Shown here: piece by piece, positions 39,866 to 49,817 of the stretch
Position numbering within the stretch: the first letter of the stretch is position 1
Layout of the letters: each line of letters opens with the position of its first letter
DNA from: Janibacter melonis
GTDB taxonomy: Bacteria > Actinomycetota > Actinomycetes > Actinomycetales > Dermatophilaceae
Direction of reading: 5' to 3'
Assembly (NCBI RefSeq): GCF_020567375.1
Contig: NZ_JAJBZM010000003.1
Span: 850,735-907,890, forward strand
Length of the DNA: 57,156 nt
Notes under the pieces: model-generated
Seen by the model: only the letters and a program-made list of their open reading frames with translations
The model's database searches: none
What the model was told of the DNA's origin: nothing
Translations under genes and position numbers: made by a program

Positions 39866-41031
39866 GCGGGCCCGCACCGGCCCCCGGCGCCCAGGTCGAG
39901 GCCGCCCTGCGACCCGACCTGCGCGGCCGGACCGCCTACGGCGCCCCCCAGCTCGACGTCGCCGTGCAGCTCAACACCAACGAGAGCAGCTATCCCGTGC
40001 CCGACGAGGTCGTCGCCGACGTCCTCGCGCGCCTGGGGGAGGACCTCGCCGGGCTCAACCGCTACCCGGACCGCGAGTTCGTCGGGCTGCGCAAGGCGCT
40101 CGTCGACTACCTCGAGCTGCAGTCCGGCACCCGGCTGCGTCCCGAGCAGGTGTGGGCAGGGAACGGCAGCAACGAGGTGCTCCAGCACCTCGTGCTCGCC
40201 TTCGGCGGGGCCGGGCGCACCGCCCTGGGCTTCACGCCGGCGTACTCGATGCACCCGATCATCGTCGAGACCCTCGGCACCCGCTGGGTGGACGGCCAGC
40301 GCGACGCCGAGAGCTTCGACCTCGAGGTGGGCTCGGCGGTCGAGCAGGTCCGGGCGAGCGACCCCGACCTCGTCTTCTTGTGCTCCCCGAACAACCCGAC
40401 GGGCACCGCGCTGCCCTTCGAGTCCATCGAGGCGGTCCTCGCGGCCGCGCCCCGGGCGATCGTCGTCGTCGACGAGGCGTACGCCGAGTTCGCCCGGCCG
40501 GGCACCCCGAGCGCCCTCGCGCTGCTCGAGCACCACGAGCGGCTCGTCGTCACGCGCACGATGAGCAAGGCCTTCACCCTCGCCGGGGCGCGCCTGGGCT
40601 ACCTCGCAGCGCACCCGAGCCTCGTCGACGCCCTGCGGCTCGTGCGCCTGCCCTACCACCTCTCGACGCCCACCCAGGCCGTCGCCGAGGTCGCCCTGGC
40701 CCACGCGCCGCGGCTGCTGTCGACGGTCGAGGCGATCAAGGAGCAGCGCGACCGGCTCGTCACCGAGCTCGCCGAGATGGGTCTGCGACCCGTGCCCAGC
40801 GACGCCAACTTCGTCCTCTTCGGAGGGCTCGCCGACGCCCCCGCCACCTGGCAGGCTCTGCTCGACGCGGGCGTGCTCGTCCGCGACGTCGGCATCTCCG
40901 GCCACCTGCGGGTCACCGCGGGCACGCCGGAGGAGACCACCGCCTTCCTCACCGCCCTGCGCTCCCTGCTCCCGCAGCACCTCGCGCCGACCAGCACCAC
41001 GACCGCCACTGCCGAAGGGGCCCGCCCGTGA
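39862..41031 (+). CDS. hisC: Histidinol-phosphate aminotransferase
   Basis: This 389-residue PLP enzyme of fold type I converts imidazole acetol phosphate to histidinol phosphate. [13 protein letters not shown] is near residue 36, [11 protein letters not shown] near 98, [11 protein letters not shown] near 175, [11 protein letters not shown] near 205 and the PLP lysine in [16 protein letters not shown] near 237. A Thr/Ala-rich C-terminal tail (residues 372-389) precedes the GTGA overlap with hisB. Start ATG overlaps hisD. Confidence 0.95.
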   Translation: MSGPAPAPGAQVEAALRPDLRGRTAYGAPQLDVAVQLNTNESSYPVPDEVVADVLARLGEDLAGLNRYPDREFVGLRKALVDYLELQSGTRLRPEQVWAGNGSNEVLQHLVLAFGGAGRTALGFTPAYSMHPIIVETLGTRWVDGQRDAESFDLEVGSAVEQVRASDPDLVFLCSPNNPTGTALPFESIEAVLAAAPRAIVVVDEAYAEFARPGTPSALALLEHHERLVVTRTMSKAFTLAGARLGYLAAHPSLVDALRLVRLPYHLSTPTQAVAEVALAHAPRLLSTVEAIKEQRDRLVTELAEMGLRPVPSDANFVLFGGLADAPATWQALLDAGVLVRDVGISGHLRVTAGTPEETTAFLTALRSLLPQHLAPTSTTTATAEGARP

Positions 41032-41639
41032 CCACCCAGCAGCACCGGACCGCGACCATCTCGCGCGCCACGTCCGAGAGCTCGGTCGAGCTGCGCATCG
41101 ACCTCGACGGCACCGGGCGCAGCTCGGTCTCGACGGGGGTGCGCTTCTACGACCACATGCTCGCCTCGCTGGCCAAGCACAGCCTCATCGACATCGACGT
41201 CACGGCCACCGGTGACACCGACGTCGACGCGCACCACACCGTCGAGGACGTCGCGATCTGCCTCGGCGACGCCCTGCGCGAGGCGCTCGGCGACAAGTCC
41301 GGCATCTCTCGCTTCGGCGACGCGACCGTGCCGCTCGACGAGGCGCTCGTGCACGCCGTCGTCGACGTCGCCGGCCGCCCCTACGTCGTCCACACCGGTG
41401 AGCCCGAGGGGCAGCAGTACGTCGTCATCGGCGGCGCCTACGTCGGCTCCCTCACCCGGCACGTCCTCGAGACGCTCGGCCACCACGCCGGCATCGCCCT
41501 CCACGTGCGCGTGCTCGCCGGCCGCGACCCGCACCACATCGTCGAGGCGCAGTTCAAGGCCGTCGCCCGTGCCCTGCGCGCCGCGGTGGCTCTCGACCCC
41601 CGGGTCGAGGGCATCCCCAGCGCCAAGGGCGCGCTGTAA
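41028..41639 (+). CDS. hisB: Imidazoleglycerol-phosphate dehydratase
   Basis: This 203-residue monofunctional dehydratase (no phosphatase domain) carries two similar halves with manganese ligands: [39 protein letters not shown] and [12 protein letters not shown]. Length is typical of actinobacterial HisB. GTG start overlaps hisC by four bases. Confidence 0.96.
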   Translation: MTTQQHRTATISRATSESSVELRIDLDGTGRSSVSTGVRFYDHMLASLAKHSLIDIDVTATGDTDVDAHHTVEDVAICLGDALREALGDKSGISRFGDATVPLDEALVHAVVDVAGRPYVVHTGEPEGQQYVVIGGAYVGSLTRHVLETLGHHAGIALHVRVLAGRDPHHIVEAQFKAVARALRAAVALDPRVEGIPSAKGAL

Positions 41640-41649
41640 GCCGATCCTG

Positions 41650-42216
41650 GTGAGCGCACTCGTCCTCGTCTCCGCGTCGGCCGCGTCGGCCTCGACGTGG
41701 GTCCGGCGCGGCGTCGTGGCCTGCCACGTCGCCGAGCAGCACGGCTGGACCCTCGTCTCCGCGGCACCCGGCCGGGTCGCGGCCGCGGCCCCCTACGACG
41801 ACCCGACGTCGGTGCTGCTCGCCCGACCCGTCGGGCCCCGCGTGGCGCCCTCCCTCGGTCTCGGCGTCGTCGGCGACCGCGCCGTCATCGCCGCCCAGTC
41901 CACCGGCTGGCGCACGATGAAGCGCTGGGCCGTCCGGATGCGTCGGGGCTCCCTCGTGCGCCAGGGCGACCTCGCGCCGCTGCGCCCGGGTGACCTCGCC
42001 CCCTTCGCCGGGGCCGGGGTGAGCACCGCCGAGGTGACCGCCGCGCTCGAGGAGACCCAGCTGCCCTCGCACGACTGGCTCGCGCACGTCCTCGAGGTGC
42101 TCCAGCTGCCCGGTGCGCAGGTCGTGCGCGGCGAGGACCAGCCCGGCGCGCTCGTCGAGCCCGACCCCCGCTCGCTCGCCGGCTTCGCCCGCGTCGCCGA
42201 GGACGGCCGCCCATGA
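41650..42216 (+). CDS. Uncharacterised protein between hisB and hisH
   Basis: This 188-residue protein starts with a hydrophobic, Ala/Ser/Val-rich stretch ([16 protein letters not shown]) and continues with [21 protein letters not shown] near residue 50. The rest is mixed alpha/beta with no motif I recognise. It begins 10 bases after hisB and its stop overlaps hisH (ATGA), so it is translated as part of the histidine operon. The placement suggests a pathway-linked or accessory role, but histidine synthesis needs no further enzyme here. GTG start; the ribosome site is weak. Confidence 0.7.
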   Translation: MSALVLVSASAASASTWVRRGVVACHVAEQHGWTLVSAAPGRVAAAAPYDDPTSVLLARPVGPRVAPSLGLGVVGDRAVIAAQSTGWRTMKRWAVRMRRGSLVRQGDLAPLRPGDLAPFAGAGVSTAEVTAALEETQLPSHDWLAHVLEVLQLPGAQVVRGEDQPGALVEPDPRSLAGFARVAEDGRP

Positions 42217-42827
42217 CCGACGTCGTCGTCCTCGACTACGGCAGCGGCAACGTCCGCTCCGTCGTCCGCGCCCTCGAGCACGTCGGCGCCGCCGTCGAGC
42301 TCACCTCCGACCTCGTCCGCGCCGAGCGGGCCGACGGCCTGCTCGTGCCCGGCGTCGGCAACTTCCACGCGTGCATGACCGGTCTGCGCGACGCCGGCGG
42401 TGGGGAGGTCGTCCGGGCCCGGCTCGCCCACGGCGCACCGACCCTCGGCATCTGCGTCGGCATGCAGGTCATGCTCGACGGCTCCGACGAGCCCTCGCCC
42501 GACCCGCAGCCGGGCCTGGGGCTGTGGCCGGGCTCCGTGCACCGGGTCGACGCCCCCGTCGTGCCGCACATGGGCTGGACCCCCGTCGTCGCCGGCCGGG
42601 GCAGCGCGCTGCTCGACGGGCTCGACGGCGAGCGCTTCTACTTCGTCCACTCCTACGCCGTCACCGACACGGGAGCGCTGGGGGAGCGGGTCGTCTCGGT
42701 CGCCGAGCACGGCCACCCCTTCGCCGCCGCCGTCGAGGACGGCACCTTGTCCGCCACGCAGTTCCACCCCGAGAAGTCCGGGGACGCGGGACTGCACCTC
42801 TTGAAGAACTGGGTGAGCTCACTATGA
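42213..42827 (+). CDS. hisH: Imidazole glycerol phosphate synthase, glutaminase subunit
   Basis: This 204-residue class I glutamine amidotransferase feeds ammonia to HisF. The nucleophile Cys lies in LGICVGMQ near residue 88, and His/Glu lie in TQFHPEKS near 188, with [10 protein letters not shown] at the N-terminus and PGVGNF near 47. hisF is not in the window. ATGA overlap with hypothetical upstream and with priA downstream. Confidence 0.95.
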   Translation: MTDVVVLDYGSGNVRSVVRALEHVGAAVELTSDLVRAERADGLLVPGVGNFHACMTGLRDAGGGEVVRARLAHGAPTLGICVGMQVMLDGSDEPSPDPQPGLGLWPGSVHRVDAPVVPHMGWTPVVAGRGSALLDGLDGERFYFVHSYAVTDTGALGERVVSVAEHGHPFAAAVEDGTLSATQFHPEKSGDAGLHLLKNWVSSL

Positions 42828-43573
42828 CCAGCGCGACCGACCCGATCCCGAGCCTGGAGCTGCTGCCGGCCGTCGACGTCTCCGAGGGGCGGGCCGTCCA
42901 GCTCGTCCAGGGCGTCGCCGGCAGCGGGGGCCAGTTCGGCGACCCCGTCGAGGCGGCGCTGTCGTGGCAGGAGCAGGGCTCGCGCTGGCTCCACCTCGTC
43001 GACCTCGACGCCGCCTTCGGGCGGGGGAGCAACGCCGACCTGCTCGCCGAGATCGTCGGCCGGCTCGACATCGACGTCGAGATGAGCGGGGGCATCCGCG
43101 ACGAGGTGACCCTGCGTCGCGCCCTCGCGACCGGGTGCCGGCGCGTCAACCTCGGCACCGCGGCGCTCGAGGACCCCGAGTGGACCGCGAGCGCCATCGC
43201 GACGTACGGCGACCGGGTCGCCGTCGGTCTCGACGTGCGCGGCACGACGCTCGCGGCGCGCGGGTGGACGAGCGAAGGGGGAGACCTCTGGGAGACGCTC
43301 GCGCGCCTGGACTCCGAGGGCTGCGCCCGCTACGTCGTCACCGACGTCGCGAAGGACGGCATGCTCGCCGGGCCGAACCTCTCGCTCCTGCGTGACGTCT
43401 GCGCCGCGACCCAGCGACCCGTCGTCGCCTCCGGCGGCGTGACGACCGCGGACGACGTCGCCGCCCTGCGCGAGCTCGTGCCGGCGGGCGTCGAGGGAGC
43501 GATCGTCGGCTCGGCGCTCTACCGGGGCACCCTGACGATGGCCGACGCCATCGAGGCGGCCGGGCCCCAGTGA
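42824..43573 (+). CDS. priA: Phosphoribosyl isomerase A (HisA/TrpF)
   Basis: This 249-residue (beta-alpha)8 barrel isomerises ProFAR, and in actinobacteria the same protein often also isomerises phosphoribosyl anthranilate. [17 protein letters not shown] at the start gives the first catalytic Asp, [14 protein letters not shown] and SGGI(R) the phosphate site, [15 protein letters not shown] near 170 the second Asp, and [10 protein letters not shown] near 200 the second phosphate site. Dual use is inferred from lineage; no trpF can be checked here. Coupled by ATGA to hisH and GTGA to the SseB gene. Confidence 0.93.
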   Translation: MTSATDPIPSLELLPAVDVSEGRAVQLVQGVAGSGGQFGDPVEAALSWQEQGSRWLHLVDLDAAFGRGSNADLLAEIVGRLDIDVEMSGGIRDEVTLRRALATGCRRVNLGTAALEDPEWTASAIATYGDRVAVGLDVRGTTLAARGWTSEGGDLWETLARLDSEGCARYVVTDVAKDGMLAGPNLSLLRDVCAATQRPVVASGGVTTADDVAALRELVPAGVEGAIVGSALYRGTLTMADAIEAAGPQ

Positions 43574-44331
43574 CCTCTCCCGACAAGCCCGACCAGCCCG
43601 AGCAGGTCCCGCAGACGGGCCCGGCCGACTCGGCCGGGGTCCCGTGGGGCGGGCGGGCCGTGCCGCACTCGGGCTTCGAGGGCGACGACGGCTCGCGCGA
43701 CCCTCGCCTGGGCGCCGCGCTCGGCACGGGCGACGACGCGGCGCTCGTCGAGGCCCTGCGCGGTGCTCGGCTGCTCGTGCCGGTGACGGCCGTCGCGGCC
43801 GAGACGACCGAGGGCGTGGGCGGCCTCACCGCCGAGAAGGAGACGGACATGGCCGTCGTCCTGCTCGACAACCCCGACGGGCGCACCGCGCTGCCCGTCT
43901 TCTCCAGCGCTGCCGACCTCGCGGCCTTCGACACCTCGCTGCGCCCCGTGCCGGTCACGGCCGAGCGGGCCGCCGAGGCGGCGATCTCCGAGCAGGCCCA
44001 GCTCATGGTGCTCGACTGCGCGAGCGAGCACGCCGTCGAGGTGCGCTCGAGCATGCTGTGGGCGCTCGTCCAGCGTCAGCCCTGGCTGCCGCCGCACGAG
44101 GACCCCTTCGTCGCCCGCTCCGTCGACGCCGCGCTCTCCGGTGCGCCCCAGGTCCTCGGGCACGAGCTCGTCGCGGGCGCAGAGGCCGGCGAGCTCGTCC
44201 TGTCGCTGCAGATCGTGCCCGGCCTGGCGACCGAGCAGCTGCAGGCCGTCGTCGAAGGGGTGGGCGAGCGGCTCGCCGCCGACGGCGAGCTGCGGGCGCG
44301 GGTGGACGGGCTCACCTTCCGGGTGAGCTGA
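43570..44331 (+). CDS. SseB-family protein
   Basis: This 253-residue protein contains an SseB N-terminal domain: [15 protein letters not shown] near residue 55, then [31 protein letters not shown], here split as [20 protein letters not shown] and SAADLAAFD. The C-terminal half is alpha/beta without catalytic motifs. SseB domains occur in type III secretion and in many unrelated proteins; the function here is unknown. The GTG overlaps priA, and the same protein follows the hisA gene in several actinobacteria. Confidence 0.8.
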   Translation: MTSPDKPDQPEQVPQTGPADSAGVPWGGRAVPHSGFEGDDGSRDPRLGAALGTGDDAALVEALRGARLLVPVTAVAAETTEGVGGLTAEKETDMAVVLLDNPDGRTALPVFSSAADLAAFDTSLRPVPVTAERAAEAAISEQAQLMVLDCASEHAVEVRSSMLWALVQRQPWLPPHEDPFVARSVDAALSGAPQVLGHELVAGAEAGELVLSLQIVPGLATEQLQAVVEGVGERLAADGELRARVDGLTFRVS

Positions 44332-44400
44332 GGTCACCCCTTCGCCTCGCGTCGGGACCGGTTTGCCGGGGAGGGCGGGGCAGCCGCACCATAGGTGGTT

Positions 44401-45627
44401 GTGACCATCGCCCCCTACCGTGACGTGCTGCGGATCCCGCAGGTGCGCCACGCGCTGATCTTCGGCATCATCCTGCGCACCCCGATGGCGGCGAGCCTCA
44501 TCGCGCTCACGCTGCACGTCGTCACCCACCTCGGGCAGAGCTACGGCAAGGCCGGCATCGCGAGCATGGCCCTGACCCTCGCGCTCGCCGTGAGCAACCC
44601 GTGGCGCGGCCGGCTCGTCGACCGGCAGGGCCTGCGCCGCACCTTCGTGCCCTCGCTCGTCGTGCTGCCGCTCGTGTGGTCGGTCGCGCCCTTCTTGTCG
44701 TACTGGCCGCTCGTCGCGGCCGTCGTCGTCGCCGGCCTCTTCCAGGTGCCGATCTGGGGGGTGCTGCGCCAGATGATTCTCCACGCCGTGCCCGAGCAGC
44801 AGCGCCGCAGCGCGCTCTCGCTCGACTCCGTCGCGACGGAGATCTCCTTCATGATCGGCCCCGCCATCGGCGTCGTCGCCGCGAGCGCCCTCGACACCCG
44901 CTACGTCCTGCTCGTCCTCATGTGGCTGGGGGTCCTCGGCGCGGCGGCGATGTGGTGGATGGACCCGACGATCGTCAGCGACGCGCCCGCCCAGGACTCG
45001 ACGCAGTCCTCCTCGACCCTCGCCCCGGCGCGCTCGTGGTTCTCCGGCGCGGCCGTCGCCGTGCTCGCGATGACCGCCGCGACGACGGTGATCCTCTCGG
45101 GCACCGACGTCTCGGTCGTCGCGCTGCTGCGCGCGGTGGGGGAGGAGACGGGGGTCGCGGTCGCGATGGCCGTGTGGGCCTTCGGCTCGCTCGTCGGCGG
45201 TCTGCTCTACGGCATGTGGCACCGCAGCGTCCCCGCGCACGTGCTCCTCGTCGCCCTCGCGCTCGCCACGCTGCCGGTCGCGCTCACCTCGTCGACGCTC
45301 GTCAGCAGCCTGGCCCTGCTGCTCGCCGGCTTCTTCTGCGCGCCGACGCTCACCGCGACGACCGAGCAGCTGAGCCGGATCGTGCCCGAGCGCTCGCGCG
45401 GCGAGGCCCTCGGCTGGCACGGGTCGGCGATCACCGGAGGCAGCGCCCTCGGTGCTCCCGTCGCGGGCTTCGCGATCGACCACGCCGGTGCCCCGGCGGG
45501 GTTCGTCGCGGTCTCCGTGGCGGGTCTGCTCGTCGCGGGAGCGGCTCTCGTCGTGCTCCAGGCGCGGCGGCGCAGCCGCTCCGTCGCGTCGGCCCGGGCT
45601 TCGCGCCCGCCCGCCCGCGTGGGCTGA
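44401..45627 (+). CDS. Major facilitator superfamily transporter
   Basis: This 408-residue protein has about 12 hydrophobic helices in two halves of six, with a Ser-rich cytoplasmic loop ([14 protein letters not shown]) in the centre. The helix 2-3 loop [11 protein letters not shown] resembles the MFS signature (GxLaDrxGrr), and the second half repeats it loosely. It is probably an exporter of the drug-efflux type; substrate unknown. Two GTG codons at 44395 and 44401 could start it; ATAGGT just upstream fits a -10 element. A Ser/Arg-rich tail ends the protein. It is separate from the his operon. Confidence 0.83.
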   Translation: MTIAPYRDVLRIPQVRHALIFGIILRTPMAASLIALTLHVVTHLGQSYGKAGIASMALTLALAVSNPWRGRLVDRQGLRRTFVPSLVVLPLVWSVAPFLSYWPLVAAVVVAGLFQVPIWGVLRQMILHAVPEQQRRSALSLDSVATEISFMIGPAIGVVAASALDTRYVLLVLMWLGVLGAAAMWWMDPTIVSDAPAQDSTQSSSTLAPARSWFSGAAVAVLAMTAATTVILSGTDVSVVALLRAVGEETGVAVAMAVWAFGSLVGGLLYGMWHRSVPAHVLLVALALATLPVALTSSTLVSSLALLLAGFFCAPTLTATTEQLSRIVPERSRGEALGWHGSAITGGSALGAPVAGFAIDHAGAPAGFVAVSVAGLLVAGAALVVLQARRRSRSVASARASRPPARVG

Positions 45628-45660
45628 CCGGGCTGATTTCGTCGGCCGCGGGGCCGCTGC

Positions 45661-45666
45661 TAGTCT
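45661..45666 (+). promoter_or_regulatory. -10 element of the infC operon
   Basis: TAGTCT, with a weak TTTCGT about 18 bases upstream. This would give a leader of about 220 bases before infC. Confidence 0.4.
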
Positions 45667-45829
45667 TGACGTCGACCGGTTGCACGTCCGCGTGCAGCGC
45701 AAGAGGGGCTTCACCGCTTCCACCCGGGCCGACTCGATCGGCCGGGTCTCAGGTCGCGACCGTCACGGTCGTCCTCGGCCTCGCCGTCTCGGCGGGGGTC
45801 CGACGGCGTCGTGGTGCTCGTGTCCAGGT

Positions 45830-45854
45830 GGGCTCCTCGCACGGCGAGGAGCCC
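45830..45854 (+). promoter_or_regulatory. Hairpin in the infC leader
   Basis: GGGCTCCTCGC (45830-45840), ACG, GCGAGGAGCCC (45844-45854): a perfect 11-bp stem about 30 bases before the infC ribosome site. It may be an attenuator or part of an L20/IF3-responsive leader; those are known for this operon in other bacteria. Confidence 0.45.
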
Positions 45855-45896
45855 TTCGTCGTGCCGGGACCAGGACCACCGACGAAGGAGCATCAC

Positions 45897-46571
45897 ATCA
45901 GCGAGCCTCGCATCAACGACCGCATCCGTGTCCCCGAGGTGCGGCTTGTCGGGCCTAACGGGGAGCAGGTGGGGATCGTCCGGGTCGAGGACGCCCTCCG
46001 TCTGGCCGCCGAGGCCGACCTCGATCTCGTCGAGGTCGCCCCGATGGCCAAGCCCCCTGTGGCCAAGCTCATGGACTTCGGCAAGTACAAGTACGAAGCC
46101 GCCATGAAGGCGCGCGAAGCGCGCAAGAACCAGGTCAACACGATCATCAAGGAGATCAAGCTCCGCCCGAAGATCGACGCCCACGACTACGGCACGAAGA
46201 AGGGCCACGTCGTGCGCTTCCTCAGCGCCGGCGACAAGGTCAAGGTGACGATCATGTTCCGCGGCCGCGAGCAGTCGCGCCCGGAGCTGGGCTTCCGTCT
46301 CCTGCAGCGTCTCGCCGAGGACGTCGCCGAGCTCGGCTTCGTCGAGTCCTCGCCGAAGCAGGATGGCCGCAACATGGTCATGGTCCTCGGGCCGACCAAG
46401 AAGAAGTCCGAGGCACGCGCCCAGCAGCGTCGGATGAAGGACGAGGCCGCGCAGGCCGAGGCCGTCGAGGCCCAGACCCCGCAGACCGAGACCACCGAGG
46501 TCGAGAGCACCGAGGTCCAGGCCGACCAGGTCGAGCAGGCCCCCGCGAGCGAGAGCACCTCGCAGGCCTGA
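45897..46571 (+). CDS. infC: Translation initiation factor IF-3
   Basis: This 224-residue factor binds the 30S subunit and checks start codons. [18 protein letters not shown] opens the N-domain, then the lysine-rich linker ([16 protein letters not shown]) and C-domain with [18 protein letters not shown] and [12 protein letters not shown]. An acidic Glu/Thr/Gln/Ala tail of about 45 residues follows. The start is taken as ATC at 45897: AAGGAG is at 45885-45890, six bases before it, and the first residues match family N-termini. The only standard in-frame start nearby, GTG 45861, would place that site inside the gene. infC is known to start with rare AUU in E. coli, used for self-control. Confidence 0.93.
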   Translation: MSEPRINDRIRVPEVRLVGPNGEQVGIVRVEDALRLAAEADLDLVEVAPMAKPPVAKLMDFGKYKYEAAMKAREARKNQVNTIIKEIKLRPKIDAHDYGTKKGHVVRFLSAGDKVKVTIMFRGREQSRPELGFRLLQRLAEDVAELGFVESSPKQDGRNMVMVLGPTKKKSEARAQQRRMKDEAAQAEAVEAQTPQTETTEVESTEVQADQVEQAPASESTSQA

Positions 46572-46621
46572 GCGCCGTCCCCCGCCAACCAGCAGAGCAG
46601 ATCAGCAAGGAGAACGGCGAG

Positions 46622-46816
46622 ATGCCGAAGAACAAGACGCACAGCGGTGCCAAGAAGCGCTTCCGGGTGACCGGCTCGGGCAAGATCATGCGCCAGCGCG
46701 CCAACCACGTGCACAAGTTCCACGAGAAGACCCCGCAGCACGCCCGCCGCCTGGCGAACGACGTCGAGCTGAGCCCGGCCGAGACCAAGAAGGTCAAGCG
46801 GCTCCTCGGCCTCTGA
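46622..46816 (+). CDS. rpmI: 50S ribosomal protein L35
   Basis: This 64-residue basic protein (MPKNKTHSGAKKRFRVTGSG at the start, RLLGL at the end) is a typical bL35. It lies 50 bases after infC with AGGAGAACG before the ATG. It is part of infC-rpmI-rplT. Confidence 0.97.
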   Translation: MPKNKTHSGAKKRFRVTGSGKIMRQRANHVHKFHEKTPQHARRLANDVELSPAETKKVKRLLGL

Positions 46817-46855
46817 CCTGCCAGTCGACACACCCCACAACGAAGGAGTACTCAC

Positions 46856-47236
46856 GTGGCACGCGTGAAGCGGGCGGTCAACGCCCAGAAGAAGCGCCGG
46901 GTCGTCCTCGAGCGGGCCAGCGGTTACCGCGGTCAGCGCTCGCGGCTCTACCGCAAGGCCAAGGAGCAGGTCACCCACTCGCTGGGCTACAGCTACCGCG
47001 ACCGCCGGGCCAAGAAGGGCGACTTCCGTCGCCTGTGGATCCAGCGCATCAACGCCGGCGCCCGCGCCAACGGCATGACGTACAACCGCTTCATCCAGGG
47101 GCTGCGCGCCGCTGAGATCGAGGTCGACCGTCGTATGCTCGCCGAGCTCGCCGTCAACGACGAGGCCGCCTTCGCCGCGCTCGTCGAGATCGCCCGGGCC
47201 AACGTCCCGGCGCAGACCGAGACGGCCAGCGCCTGA
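46856..47236 (+). CDS. rplT: 50S ribosomal protein L20
   Basis: This 126-residue RNA-binding protein begins [14 protein letters not shown] and includes [16 protein letters not shown] and [12 protein letters not shown], the bL20 signature. The GTG start has AAGGAG upstream. L20 represses its own operon in several bacteria; the hairpin in the infC leader might be its target. The last 20 residues are acidic, as in other actinobacteria. Confidence 0.97.
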   Translation: MARVKRAVNAQKKRRVVLERASGYRGQRSRLYRKAKEQVTHSLGYSYRDRRAKKGDFRRLWIQRINAGARANGMTYNRFIQGLRAAEIEVDRRMLAELAVNDEAAFAALVEIARANVPAQTETASA

Positions 47237-47250
47237 GCGCAGAGCAGCAC

Positions 47251-47315
47251 CGAGAGAGCCCCGTGCTGACCAACCCCGGTTCCGACCGGGTGCGGTCGGT
47301 GCGAGGGCTCTCTCG
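47251..47315 (+). promoter_or_regulatory. Nested inverted repeats around the rRNA methylase start
   Basis: CGAGAGAGCCC (47251-47261) pairs perfectly with GGGCTCTCTCG (47305-47315), and inside them CCGACC/GGTCGG (47282-47287, 47294-47299) can also pair. The GTG start at 47263 lies inside the outer loop. It may be a rplT terminator read through by ribosomes or a translational control element. Confidence 0.45.
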
Positions 47316-48045
47316 TCGTCCCGTGCGACGCCGCACGGGACGCCTCCTCGTCGAGGGTCCCCAGGGCGTGCGCGAGGCCGTGCGCTTCGCCCCCCACGAC
47401 GTCGTCGACCTCTACGTCACCGCCGAGGCGGCCGACCGCTACGCCGACGTCGTCCACGACGCGCGCGAGGCGGGTCGCTTCGTGCACGAGGTGAGCGAGG
47501 AGGTCCTCGCCGCGATGTGCGACGCCGAGCACCCGCAGGGCATGGCCGCCGTCGTCGGCTGGCAGCCCGCCGGGCTCGACGACGTCCTCGCCGTCGGCCC
47601 CCGCACCCTCGTCTTCCTCACCAACGTCCGTGACCCCGGCAACCTCGGCACCGTCATCCGCGGTGCCGACGCCGCGGGGGCCGACGCCGTCCTCGTCTCG
47701 GGGTCCTCGGTCGACGTCACCGCCCCGAAGGTCGTCCGCTCGACCGTCGGCTCCCTCTTCCACGTCCCGGTCGTCACCGGTCTCGACGTGCCCACCACCC
47801 TGGCCCGCCTGGACGAGGCCGGCGTGAGCACCTACGCCGCCGACGGCTCGGGCCGCGCGAGCGTCGACGAGGTCGACCGCACCCGCCCCCACGCCTGGGT
47901 CATGGGCAACGAGGCCTGGGGCCTGCCCGACGACCTCCTCACCGCCTGCGACGAGGTCGTCCGCGTCCCGATCTACGGGCACGCCGAGTCGCTGAACCTC
48001 GCGATGGCGGCGACCCTGTGCCTCTACGCCTCGACCCGCGCCTGA
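47263..48045 (+). CDS. SpoU/TrmH-family rRNA methyltransferase
   Basis: This 260-residue protein combines an N-terminal substrate-binding domain (RRTGRLLVEGPQGVREAV) with a SPOUT methyltransferase domain: FLTNVRDPGNLGTVIRGADAAG (motif 1, near residue 120-140), HAWVMGNEAWGLP (motif 2) and IYGHAESLNLAMAA (motif 3). It is like TsnR of M. tuberculosis, which also follows rplT, and methylates 2'-OH of 23S rRNA or tRNA ribose. The exact nucleotide is unknown. The start lies 26 bases after the rplT stop inside a large inverted repeat. Confidence 0.92.
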   Translation: MLTNPGSDRVRSVRGLSRRPVRRRTGRLLVEGPQGVREAVRFAPHDVVDLYVTAEAADRYADVVHDAREAGRFVHEVSEEVLAAMCDAEHPQGMAAVVGWQPAGLDDVLAVGPRTLVFLTNVRDPGNLGTVIRGADAAGADAVLVSGSSVDVTAPKVVRSTVGSLFHVPVVTGLDVPTTLARLDEAGVSTYAADGSGRASVDEVDRTRPHAWVMGNEAWGLPDDLLTACDEVVRVPIYGHAESLNLAMAATLCLYASTRA

Positions 48046-48074
48046 GCTGGCCCGAGCGCATCACCCGCGCACGA

Positions 48075-48116
48075 CGAAGGGGGTGCCCCTCACCACGGTG
48101 AGGGGCACCCCCTTCG
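48075..48116. terminator. Bidirectional terminator with octamer base
   Basis: A perfect 20-bp inverted repeat beginning CGAAGGGGGTGCCCC with a 2-base centre lies between the convergent rRNA methylase and catalase genes. Both ends of the stem are CGAAGGGG. Confidence 0.9.
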
Positions 48117-48146
48117 GGTCGTCCTCGGGTCCCTCGAGGGCGCCGC

Positions 48147-49730
48147 TCAGGCGTCCGCGTGGGTGCGGGACTCCCTGATGACGTCCTGCTCGGCCTTGGC
48201 GTCGTCGGCGTCGCCGCCGGGGAGGCTGGCCCCCTTCGCCTCCTCGTAGGCGGCCTGGATGCGCGCGCCGATGTCGCCGTCGACGCTGCGCCAGTACTCG
48301 AAGACCCGTGACAGGACGGGCTCGACGACGTCGGGCAGGGTGCCCGCGACGGTGGCGACGAGCCGCTCGCGCTGCGCGTCGTCGAAGACCTCACGCACGA
48401 GCAGCCCCGCCTGGCCGAAGTCGTCGTCCTGCGGGTGCAGCTCGTAGGCCGAGCGCACCATCTCGCCGTCGGCCTCCCACCCGGCGGCCACCGGGCCGGT
48501 CTCGTCCGCGTGCGGGCGTCCGTAGCTGTTCGGCAGGTAGGTCGGCGCGGCACCGGAGTGCTCGTAGGTCATCGCCCCGTCGAAGACGGAGGCGTTGGTG
48601 CGCTCGACCGCGGGGCGGTTGACCGGCAGCTGGTCGGCGTTGACACCCACCCGCGCGCGGTGCGCGTCGGCGTAGGCGAAGACCCGGCCGAGGAGCATCT
48701 TGTCGGGGGAGAAGCCGATGCCGGGCACGGTGTTGCTCGGCGCGAAGGCGGCCTGCTCGATCTGCGCGAAGAAGTTCACGGGGTTCTCGTCGAGGGTCAT
48801 CGTGCCGACCTCGATGAGCGGGTAGTCCTCATGCGGCCAGACCTTCGTGAGGTCGAAGGGGTTGTACCGGTAGGCCTTCGCGTCCTCGTAGGGCATGACC
48901 TGCACCGACATCGTCCAGCGCGGGGCGTCGCCGCGCTCGATCGCCTCGAAGAGGTCGCGGCGGTGGAAGTCCGCGTCCGACCCGGCGATCCGCTCGGCGG
49001 CCTCGCCGGTGAGCGCCTCGACGCCCTGCTCGCTGTGGAAGTGGTACTTCACCCAGGAGCGCTCGCCCTGCGCGTCCACCCACATGTACGTGTGCGAGCC
49101 GTAGCCGTTCATGTGACGCCACGTGCGGGGGAGCCCGCGGTCACCCATGAGGTAGGTGACCTGGTGCGCCGACTCGGGGTTGGCGGTCCAGAAGTCCCAC
49201 TGCATCGTCATGTCGCGCAGCCCGGAGTCCGGCAGGCGCTTCTGGCTGCGGATGAAGTGGGGGAACTTCATGGGGTCGCGGACGAAGAAGACCGGGGTGT
49301 TGTTGCCGACGAGGTCGTAGTTGCCCTCGGAGGAGTAGAAGCGCAGCGAGAAGCCGCGGACGTCGCGCCACGTGTCGGGCGAGCCGAGCTCGCCGGCGAC
49401 GGTCGAGAAGCGCGCGAGCATCCGGGTCGTCGTCCCGGGCTGGAAGACCGCGGCCCTCGTGTACCGGCTGACGTCCCCGGTCACCTCGAAGCGGCCGAAG
49501 GCGCCGGAACCCTTCGCATGCGGCTTGCGCTCTGGGATGTTCTCGCGGTTGAAGTGGGCGAGCGTGTCGACGAGGTGGTGGTCGTGGAGCAGCAGCGGGC
49601 CGTTCGCCCCGACGGAGAGGCTGTTGCGGTCGCTGGCGACGGGCGCACCGCTGGCGGTGGTGGACGGCCCGGAGACGTCGACGGTCCCGTCAGGGCCTGC
49701 GTGCGGGGCGGGGTGCGAAGGGGTGGACAT
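48147..49730 (-). CDS. katA: Catalase (small-subunit, haem)
   Basis: This 527-residue monofunctional catalase breaks down hydrogen peroxide. Catalytic His lies in [10 protein letters not shown] near residue 71 and Asn in [14 protein letters not shown] near 145; [14 protein letters not shown] near 352 carries the haem-ligating Tyr. Length fits clade 3 catalases with a short C-terminal extension. It lies 87 bases after the Fur-family gene on the same strand, with GAGGAGC before the ATG and a GAGATCTC palindrome in between. This pairing matches catR-catA-like and furA-katG-like units, so it is probably peroxide-inducible. Confidence 0.94.
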   Translation of the reverse strand: MSTPSHPAPHAGPDGTVDVSGPSTTASGAPVASDRNSLSVGANGPLLLHDHHLVDTLAHFNRENIPERKPHAKGSGAFGRFEVTGDVSRYTRAAVFQPGTTTRMLARFSTVAGELGSPDTWRDVRGFSLRFYSSEGNYDLVGNNTPVFFVRDPMKFPHFIRSQKRLPDSGLRDMTMQWDFWTANPESAHQVTYLMGDRGLPRTWRHMNGYGSHTYMWVDAQGERSWVKYHFHSEQGVEALTGEAAERIAGSDADFHRRDLFEAIERGDAPRWTMSVQVMPYEDAKAYRYNPFDLTKVWPHEDYPLIEVGTMTLDENPVNFFAQIEQAAFAPSNTVPGIGFSPDKMLLGRVFAYADAHRARVGVNADQLPVNRPAVERTNASVFDGAMTYEHSGAAPTYLPNSYGRPHADETGPVAAGWEADGEMVRSAYELHPQDDDFGQAGLLVREVFDDAQRERLVATVAGTLPDVVEPVLSRVFEYWRSVDGDIGARIQAAYEEAKGASLPGGDADDAKAEQDVIRESRTHADA

Positions 49731-49817
49731 GCGCTGTGCTCCTCGGTCGAGATCTCAGCCGGCCGGTCCGCGTCGCGGCGGCCCACCTCGATCATGACCC
49801 ACCGGGGGGCTGTGCGC

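Noticed and set aside
45861-45896. GTG start for infC 12 codons upstream of the ATC
   Set aside because: It would put the AAGGAG site inside the gene and adds residues ([12 protein letters not shown]) not typical of IF-3.
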